DNA of 11,988 nt. It comes from an uncultured Bacteroidaceae bacterium (lineage in GTDB: Bacteria; Bacteroidota; Bacteroidia; Bacteroidales; Bacteroidaceae). The stretch spans positions 1 to 11,988 of the forward strand of contig CAJGCJ010000053.1 of the NCBI GenBank assembly GCA_904501775.1, given 5' to 3'. Every line of letters starts with the position of its first letter. The first letter of the stretch is position 1. A program made the translations under genes and the position numbers. Of this stretch, positions 7,927 through 11,988 are shown piece after piece. Below the pieces are notes generated by a model that was not told the DNA's origin, did no database searches, and worked only from the letters and a program-made list of their open reading frames with translations.

Positions 7927-8304
7927 TTACTGGAGCATTAATAAAACTTCGTCCTTAAGCTGGGCCGGCAACTCTATATGACGTGTTCCCAAACATTTTA
8001 CCCATTGGTCGACCTCCTCTTCTTTCATGCTGTATAAGATGCTTCTGAACTCCTCGGCCTCTTCATCGGTGTAGCTGTCTTGCGGACGGTCGCGGAAACG
8101 GTCGAGCTCCTCGTCGTCGAAATAGAGGTCGCTGTTGTCGTAGCCCTTGTCGCACACAGTGTGTCGTCCGCAGCATACGCCTCCATCAGCAACCTCGTGA
8201 TGGTCGTGGTGAGGGTCGCTCATTGTGCTGCGATATTTCGAAAATGCGAAGTACAGTACGATAATTACAAGAAGTGCTATGACAAGAAATATTATATTGC
8301 TCAT
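7927..8304 (-). CDS. Small one-helix membrane protein with His/Cys-rich metal-binding-like segment
   Basis: A hypothetical 125-residue protein, probably anchored in the inner membrane by one N-terminal helix (about residues 3-21). A short basic patch (KYR, 23-25) after the helix suggests the rest is cytoplasmic. Next comes a segment rich in metal ligands: His32, His33, His35 and His36 (DPHHDHHE), then CCGRHTVC with Cys44, Cys45, His48 and Cys51. The remainder is acidic and helical (DDEELDRFRD, TDEEAEEFRSIL) and ends with a conserved-looking amphipathic part. It is the first gene of the operon and lies 6 bases before a metal-type ABC permease, so a role in metal delivery or sensing for that permease is a reasonable inference, not shown. 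I do not recognise a named domain. Confidence 0.85.
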   Translation of the reverse strand: MSNIIFLVIALLVIIVLYFAFSKYRSTMSDPHHDHHEVADGGVCCGRHTVCDKGYDNSDLYFDDEELDRFRDRPQDSYTDEEAEEFRSILYSMKEEEVDQWVKCLGTRHIELPAQLKDEVLLMLQ

Positions 8305-8350
8305 GGTATCAGGTGTTTATCTGTTTTCACGCGTGTGTACATTATGAATG

Positions 8351-8381
8351 CGAAGTTATAAAATAAATTCGAGCTTTCACA
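8351..8381 (-). promoter_or_regulatory. Candidate promoter of the seven-gene minus-strand operon
   Basis: On the minus strand, TAACTTCG (8358-8351) resembles the Bacteroidota -7 box TAnnTTTG with one mismatch. It is preceded after 19 bases by TGTG (8381-8378), a three-of-four match to the -33 box TTTG. The start codon at 8304 lies about 47 bases beyond the -7 box. The AT-rich background makes chance matches easy, so this is tentative. Confidence 0.35.
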
Positions 8382-8476
8382 TATTAAAAATGAAATTTCG
8401 CAAAAAACTATAAAGATAACAGTTAAAAAAGCAAAATGTTGTAATTGTGAAATTATGACAAATTGTAATCTCTTTT

Positions 8477-8507
8477 TTTGATGTTTATAGCTGAAAATGT
8501 ATTTTTT
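8477..8507 (+). promoter_or_regulatory. Candidate distal promoter of fklB
   Basis: TTTG (8477-8480), a 19-base spacer and TATTTTTT (8500-8507) match the Bacteroidota -33/-7 pattern except for the last base. The leader would be about 135 bases long and would contain the hairpin at 8581-8604. The match lies partly in a T-tract, so confidence is low. Confidence 0.3.
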
Positions 8508-8561
8508 TTGAAAATCGGGCTAAATTTTTATCAAAAAAATACGATTGTAAATAAAATGTTG

Positions 8562-8569
8562 TATATTCG
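8562..8569 (+). promoter_or_regulatory. Candidate proximal -7 box of fklB
   Basis: TATATTCG matches TAnnTTTG at seven of eight positions and is followed by CAAG, a context often seen at Bacteroidota start sites. No convincing -33 TTTG lies 19-21 bases upstream. The start codon is 79 bases beyond the box. It may be an alternative to the distal candidate at 8477-8507. Confidence 0.35.
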
Positions 8570-8580
8570 CAAGCGTTTGG

Positions 8581-8604
8581 AATTGCAAAACAGGCTTTGC
8601 GATT
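8581..8604 (+). promoter_or_regulatory. Hairpin in the presumed fklB leader
   Basis: Bases 8581-8589 can pair with 8596-8604 (nine pairs, one of them G-U) around the loop ACAGGC. It lies between the candidate -7 box and the start codon, 44 bases before the ATG. No long U-run follows, so it is not a clear terminator. It could stabilise the leader or affect translation, but this is inference. Confidence 0.4.
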
Positions 8605-8648
8605 TTTACAAAATGACATTTAAATAATAAATATAATATAAAAATAAT

Positions 8649-9233
8649 ATGGATAAATTCAGTTATGGCCTTGGAATGGGTATTGGCCAGAACTTGCTCT
8701 CGATGAATGTGAGTGAGATGAGTGTTGAGGACTTTGTCAACGGTATGAAGGCAGTGCTCGAAGGAAAGGAGACCGAGCTTTCACATGCCGAGGCGCAAAA
8801 GGTGGTTAGTGAGCATTTCCAAAAACTTGCCGAGCAGAGTTTTGCTAAGATAAAGGAGGCCGGTGAGGCGTTCCTTGCACAGAATGCTAAAAAAGAGGGT
8901 GTTGTTACACTCCCCAGTGGCTTGCAGTACGAAGTGCTTGTCGAGGGTAACGGAAAGCAGCCTAAGGCTACCGATCGCGTACAGTGCCACTACGAGGGTA
9001 CTCTTATCGATGGAACAGTGTTCGATAGTTCAATCCGTCGTGGTGAGCCTGCAGTGTTCGGTGTCTCGCAGGTCATAGCTGGTTGGGTCGAGGCCTTGCA
9101 GCTCATGAAAGAGGGAGCAAAGTGGCGTCTTTACATTCCTCAGAACATGGCATACGGTGCACATGGCGCAGGCGAGCAGATTCCTCCCTACAGTGCGCTT
9201 GTGTTCGATGTGGAACTTATAAAAGTTCTTTAA
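8649..9233 (+). CDS. fklB: FKBP-type peptidyl-prolyl cis-trans isomerase, FklB type
   Basis: It catalyses cis-trans isomerisation of peptide bonds before proline and assists protein folding. The N-terminal part (about 1-80, beginning FSYGLGMGIGQNL) is the helical dimerisation domain of the FklB/FkpA/Mip group. The FKBP fold spans about residues 85-194. Counterparts of the active-site residues are present: Tyr115, Phe125-Asp126 (GTVFDSS), Phe137, Val142-Ile143, Trp146, Tyr169 (AYG) and Phe186. The C-terminal domain closely resembles E. coli FklB (GEPA, IPGW-like IAGW, IPP and LVF-VEL strings). There is no signal peptide, so it should be cytosolic, unlike FkpA or Mip. At 194 residues the length is normal. 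The start has no strong Shine-Dalgarno, which is usual in this phylum. It is divergent from the metal permease operon and 55 bases from the lrp-type gene, and may or may not be co-transcribed with it. Confidence 0.95.
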   Translation: MDKFSYGLGMGIGQNLLSMNVSEMSVEDFVNGMKAVLEGKETELSHAEAQKVVSEHFQKLAEQSFAKIKEAGEAFLAQNAKKEGVVTLPSGLQYEVLVEGNGKQPKATDRVQCHYEGTLIDGTVFDSSIRRGEPAVFGVSQVIAGWVEALQLMKEGAKWRLYIPQNMAYGAHGAGEQIPPYSALVFDVELIKVL

Positions 9234-9288
9234 ACAGACAATATACATTGGAGTTAAAACCGAAATTAAAATATAAAACTGACTTTTT

Positions 9289-9759
9289 ATGAAAAACAAT
9301 TTAGAATGTAAAGTCGACAATCTCGATTTGAAAATTCTTAGTATTATATCAAAGGATGCACGAATTCCTTTCCGCAATGTAGCCGAGTTGTGCGGTGTTT
9401 CACGAGCAGCCATCCATTTGCGCGTTCAGCACCTTATAGACATGGGTATCATCTCGGGCTCAAGCTACGAAATCGATTTCAGACGCCTTGGCTATAAGAC
9501 ATGTACATACGTTGGAATTCGTCTCGAGAAAGGCTCAATGTATAAAGACGCTGTAGAGCATCTGCGCAGTATCGCCGAGGTTGTTGAGTGCTCTTTCACA
9601 ACAGGTCCTTACTCAATCCTTGTGAAGATGTATGCACACGACAACGAACAGCTTATGGACCTCCTGAACAATAAGATTCAGAGTATCCCCGGCGTTGTAA
9701 GCACCGAGACAATGATTGTGCTCGACAGCAGCATCAAGAGAAACCTTCCTATGGAGTAA
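9289..9759 (+). CDS. Lrp/AsnC family transcriptional regulator
   Basis: A 156-residue protein with the layout of the leucine-responsive/AsnC family. It has an N-terminal helix-turn-helix (about residues 12-55; ILSIISKDARIPFRNVAEL, then GVSRAAIHLRVQHL as recognition region) and a C-terminal RAM domain (about 70-148), with TGPYSILVKMYAHD and the GVVSTETMIVL strand that form the ligand-binding dimer interface. Such regulators usually sense an amino acid or small nitrogen compound, assemble as dimers to octamers and often control neighbouring genes and themselves. Here the next gene, a putative gamma-glutamyl hydrolase/dipeptidase, starts 3 bases after its stop. That fits a local regulator of amino-acid or dipeptide use. 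The ligand is unknown. The AT-rich 55 bases before it contain no clear promoter. Confidence 0.95.
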   Translation: MKNNLECKVDNLDLKILSIISKDARIPFRNVAELCGVSRAAIHLRVQHLIDMGIISGSSYEIDFRRLGYKTCTYVGIRLEKGSMYKDAVEHLRSIAEVVECSFTTGPYSILVKMYAHDNEQLMDLLNNKIQSIPGVVSTETMIVLDSSIKRNLPME

Positions 9760-9762
9760 TAT

Positions 9763-11517
9763 ATGGAACAGTTCAACCTCGATTGCGAGTATAATGAACT
9801 GCACAGCCGATATTCCGAAAATGCTGCAAAGCCCATTATAGGAATAACAGCAAACTTTAACGATGGGAACGCATGCCTTGCCGAGGCCTATTACGCCTCA
9901 ATATTAGCAGCAGGTGGCGTTCCCTTGCTTATTCCACCATATCCCGACAGGGATGCTTTGCTTGCAACCCTTGATAGTGTCGATGCGATACTGCTGTCGG
10001 GCGGTGCCGATATTGATCCGCGTTATATGTCGCAGGAGCCCGACTACTCGCTGTTGCACACCATAAACCCGCGACGCGACGAACAGGAGCTCATGCTTGT
10101 CCGTTTGGCCGATGCCCGCCAGATTCCGATACTCGGTATCTGTCGCGGTATACAGACGCTTGCTGCTGCATTGGGTGGCAGTGTGCATCAGGAGATATAT
10201 GCGGCGCTTGGTAATGGTCTGCTCAATCACGACCAGAGCGAGGAACGCGGTGTGGCAACGCACGAAGTACTTTTCGTTGAGGGCTCGCGCATTGCAAGAA
10301 TATTTGCTTCGGAGAGACTTGCGGTAAATACCTTTCACCATCAGGCCGTGTCGTCAGTGCCCGAAGGCTTTATCGTGTCGGCACATGCCACAGACGGTGT
10401 GATAGAGGGCATGGAGGCTGTTGACGGACGTTCGATAATAGGCGTGCAGTGGCATCCCGAGAGTTTCATACTGAAAGACGGCAACCGTTGTATGATGCCG
10501 CTCTTCAAGTGGTTGGTCGACGAGGCGTTGCTCTATCGTAAGGCGAAAGAGATACATTCGGAAATTGTTGCAGTTGACTCGCACTGCGATACACCCATGC
10601 TCTTTGATGGCGGTTACAATTTTGGCGAACGCAGCAGCCGTGCGCTTGTCGATTTGCACAAGATGCACGAAGGCGGCTTGGATGTTGCCACAATGGCGGT
10701 ATATCTACGGCAAGAGGCCCGCGACAAGGAGTCGCTCTCTAAGGCGGTGGAAAAGACCAATCGTCTGTTGGACGCTATAGAGAACAAGGTGCAGCAATGC
10801 AGCCCGTATGCTGCGATAGCGACAACTCCCGAAGAGGTGCTCATTTGCAAGCGGCAGAAGAAACGTGTGGTGATGCGTGCCATTGAGAATGGCTATGCCA
10901 TAGGAGACGATATTTCGAACATTGAGCGTTATAAACGCAAGGGTGTCGTATATATGACACTGTGCCATAATGGCGATAATGATATATGCGACTCGGCACG
11001 TGGATGTGGCGAGCATGGCGGGCTGAGTGCCTTCGGACGCGAAGTCGTGAAGGAGATGAACCGTGTGGGAATGATGATAGACCTCTCGCATGCCTCGGAG
11101 ACAACATTCTTCGATGTCATAAAGTACAGTTCAAAGCCTGTGGTATGTTCGCATTCGTCGTGCAAGGCACTGTGCAATCATCCGCGCAATGTCACCGACG
11201 AACAGATGCGTGCCATAGCATCGGTGGGCGGAGTGGTGCAGATTACAATGTATAACGGCTTTCTGGTTGAAGATGGCAATGCAATGCTCGACGATTTTAT
11301 GCGGCACCTGCAACATGCCATAGAGGTGGCCGGCATAGAACATGTAGGCATAGGAACCGATTTTGATGGCGACGGTGGTATCATTGGCTGTGCCGATGCA
11401 TCGCAACTGCGTAATATAACACGCGAAATGTTGCGCCGCGGCTTTACAAAAGATGACATCGCAGCCGTTTGGGGCGGCAATTGGATGCGTGTAATGCGTG
11501 AAATACAGCAGGTATAA
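9763..11517 (+). CDS. Fusion of gamma-glutamyl hydrolase (peptidase C26, PuuD-like) and renal-dipeptidase-type M19 peptidase
   Basis: A 584-residue two-domain enzyme. Residues about 24-255 form a class I glutamine-amidotransferase-like hydrolase of the PuuD/C26 type: SGGADIDP at 79-86, nucleophile elbow GICRG with Cys127, and His231/Glu233 in WHPE complete the triad. This group cleaves gamma-glutamyl bonds, for example in gamma-glutamyl-GABA. Residues about 265-580 form an M19 membrane-dipeptidase-like domain. Its metal ligands by comparison with human DPEP1 are His274 and Asp276 (DSHCD), Glu375 (IENG where the family has IEGG), His443 (DLSHAS) and His464 (SHSS), with Arg475 (RNV) and Asp533 (GTDFDG) for substrate and catalysis. 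There is no signal peptide, so it should be cytoplasmic. A GGAG lies 6 bases before the ATG. It is probably co-transcribed with the upstream Lrp-type regulator. I infer breakdown of gamma-glutamyl peptides and dipeptides for nitrogen or amino-acid recovery; true substrates are unknown. Confidence 0.93.
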   Translation: MEQFNLDCEYNELHSRYSENAAKPIIGITANFNDGNACLAEAYYASILAAGGVPLLIPPYPDRDALLATLDSVDAILLSGGADIDPRYMSQEPDYSLLHTINPRRDEQELMLVRLADARQIPILGICRGIQTLAAALGGSVHQEIYAALGNGLLNHDQSEERGVATHEVLFVEGSRIARIFASERLAVNTFHHQAVSSVPEGFIVSAHATDGVIEGMEAVDGRSIIGVQWHPESFILKDGNRCMMPLFKWLVDEALLYRKAKEIHSEIVAVDSHCDTPMLFDGGYNFGERSSRALVDLHKMHEGGLDVATMAVYLRQEARDKESLSKAVEKTNRLLDAIENKVQQCSPYAAIATTPEEVLICKRQKKRVVMRAIENGYAIGDDISNIERYKRKGVVYMTLCHNGDNDICDSARGCGEHGGLSAFGREVVKEMNRVGMMIDLSHASETTFFDVIKYSSKPVVCSHSSCKALCNHPRNVTDEQMRAIASVGGVVQITMYNGFLVEDGNAMLDDFMRHLQHAIEVAGIEHVGIGTDFDGDGGIIGCADASQLRNITREMLRRGFTKDDIAAVWGGNWMRVMREIQQV

Positions 11518-11579
11518 CCGCATTTATGGTGGTTTGGAGAAGAAAAATAAAAAAAAGATAAAATTTTTCTCGATAATTG

Positions 11580-11609
11580 TTGTTTTATTGAAAAAATGCA
11601 GTACCTTTG
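11580..11609 (+). promoter_or_regulatory. Promoter of the tRNA-Pro gene
   Basis: TTG at 11580-11582, a 19-base spacer and an exact TAnnTTTG box (TACCTTTG, 11602-11609) form a very good match to the Bacteroidota vegetative promoter. Transcription would start near 11616, about 20 bases before the tRNA. I see no clear terminator between the hydrolase gene and this promoter, only a weak AT-rich partial inverted repeat around 11537-11572, so some read-through into the tRNA is possible. Confidence 0.75.
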
Positions 11610-11635
11610 CAAACGCAAACAGACATAGTCTGGGA

Positions 11636-11710
11636 CGGGATGTAGCTCAGTCCGGTTAGAGTACGCGTCTGGGGGGCGTGTGGTCGCTGGTTCGAATCCA
11701 GTCATCCCGA
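11636..11710 (+). tRNA. tRNA-Pro, anticodon GGG
   Basis: The sequence folds into a full cloverleaf. The 7-bp acceptor stem CGGGATG/CATCCCG is perfect, the D stem is GCTC/GAGT, and the anticodon stem CGCGT/GCGTG encloses the loop CTGGGGG. The T arm is GCTGG-TTCGAAT-CCAGT, and the discriminator base is A at 11710. The anticodon GGG (11671-11673) reads CCC and CCU proline codons. The CCA end is not encoded (CCG follows), so CCA-adding enzyme is required. The gene stands alone between its own promoter and terminator. Confidence 0.97.
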
Positions 11711-11717
11711 CCGAAGG

Positions 11718-11759
11718 AAAACCTTGATAATCAAACGATTGTCAAGGTTTTTTGTTTTT
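11718..11759 (+). terminator. Intrinsic terminator of the tRNA-Pro gene
   Basis: Bases 11718-11731 pair with 11738-11751 (14 pairs, one G-U) around the loop CAAACG. The U-rich tail TTGTTTTT follows. It begins 8 bases after the tRNA end. Because the stem is flanked by AAAA, it could work weakly from the other strand too. Confidence 0.9.
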
Positions 11760-11988
11760 ATACCGTTAGTGTGATTCGGGGCGGTGGCGCAAGGCTCGGC
11801 TATAAAGTCATTTTATAGCGTCAGCTACCTCTTTGCCACTCTATTATACAATGTGGATTATCCATAGAATTATTATTCCTTCAGTTGCACTTTAAATGTA
11901 TTTTTGTGTGGTATTAGCCGGCCGGTTTTTGCAAATGTTAACGGCTGTAGTTTTTTATGTGAAAATTTGCATCTCTCTTTCTATTTTC
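11760..11988. other. Right-edge region without a recognisable gene
   Basis: No complete gene, tRNA-like repeat or transposon end is visible. A possible folded element lies at 11784-11839. A -7-like box TATTTTTG is at 11899-11906, without a matching -33 box. An open frame from ATG 11935 (MLTAVVFYVKICISLSIF) runs off the window and could be the start of a membrane or secreted protein, or chance. Confidence 0.6.

Larger units (their letters stand above)
8305..8648. other. AT-rich divergent intergenic region (344 bp)
   Basis: No gene is visible here. It separates the minus-strand operon from the plus-strand fklB gene and must hold both promoters. A- and T-tracts of six or more recur at 8402-8407, 8425-8430, 8473-8479, 8502-8509 and 8533-8539, which may bend the DNA. 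The 11-base string AAAATGTTGTA occurs twice (8433-8443 and 8553-8563). A palindrome GAAATTTC lies at 8392-8399. Confidence 0.8.

Noticed and set aside
8305..8648. Riboswitch or metal-regulator operator in the divergent region
   Set aside because: I see no conserved riboswitch core and no clear Zur/Fur-like palindrome. The short palindrome GAAATTTC is too small to support a claim.
9904..10341. A 145-codon minus-strand frame inside the C26-M19 fusion gene
   Set aside because: It is antisense to the catalytic region of a well-supported enzyme and shows no family features.
11518..11579. Terminator after the C26-M19 gene
   Set aside because: Only a weak AT-rich inverted repeat (GAGAA near 11537 with TTCTC near 11568, bulged and with a long loop) is present, which is not enough for a call.
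11178..11705. A 175-codon minus-strand frame starting in the tRNA
   Set aside because: It runs antisense through the tRNA-Pro gene, its promoter and the M19 coding end. The MTGFEPATTRPP-type start is a known artefact of translating a tRNA in reverse.
11636..11988. tRNA-Pro gene as an integration site of a mobile element
   Set aside because: The 3' end of the tRNA is not repeated downstream in the window and there is no integrase gene. The tRNA is followed directly by an ordinary terminator.

Overview
The window looks like chromosomal DNA of a Bacteroidota member, most likely order Bacteroidales. The reasons are homologues of two type IX secretion (T9SS) proteins, PorX and PorW/SprE, promoter boxes of the Bacteroidota type (TTG, 19 bp, TAnnTTTG, clearest before the tRNA), near absence of strong Shine-Dalgarno sequences, and very AT-rich intergenic DNA. 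I see no insertion sequence, phage, plasmid or CRISPR signature. Genus cannot be decided from this stretch.

Left part, minus strand (8304 down to 69): seven genes so closely packed (gaps of 6, 36, 16, -4, 12 and 1 bases) that they look like one operon. In order of transcription they are a small one-helix membrane protein with a His/Cys-rich segment, a ZnuB/TroC-type metal ABC permease, a TPR lipoprotein of the PorW/SprE family, the response regulator/PglZ protein PorX, the tRNA t6A-synthesis ATPase TsaE, a 107-residue unknown, and a YgiQ-type radical SAM protein. A 13-bp hairpin just after ygiQ ends the unit. It also appears to end a plus-strand gene of which only the last nine codons lie in the window. 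PorW is a structural and PorX a regulatory part of T9SS in other Bacteroidota, so their adjacency is the main functional theme. No core secretion gene (porK/L/M/N, sov, porV) is in this window.

Middle (8305-8648): a 344-bp AT-rich divergent promoter region between that operon and the plus-strand genes. It holds candidate -7 elements in both directions and a small hairpin in the presumed leader of the plus-strand gene.

Right part, plus strand: an FklB-type cytosolic FKBP prolyl isomerase, a 55-bp gap, an Lrp/AsnC-family regulator, and 3 bases later a 584-residue two-domain enzyme. That enzyme joins a class I glutamine-amidotransferase-like gamma-glutamyl hydrolase (peptidase C26, PuuD-like) to a renal-dipeptidase-type metallopeptidase (M19). 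All recognisable catalytic residues of both domains are present, so I infer a bifunctional cytoplasmic hydrolase of gamma-glutamyl compounds and dipeptides, probably regulated with or by the Lrp protein. It is followed by a tRNA-Pro(GGG) gene with its own promoter and a strong intrinsic terminator. The last 230 bases hold no recognisable gene, only a possible folded element and an open reading frame running off the edge.
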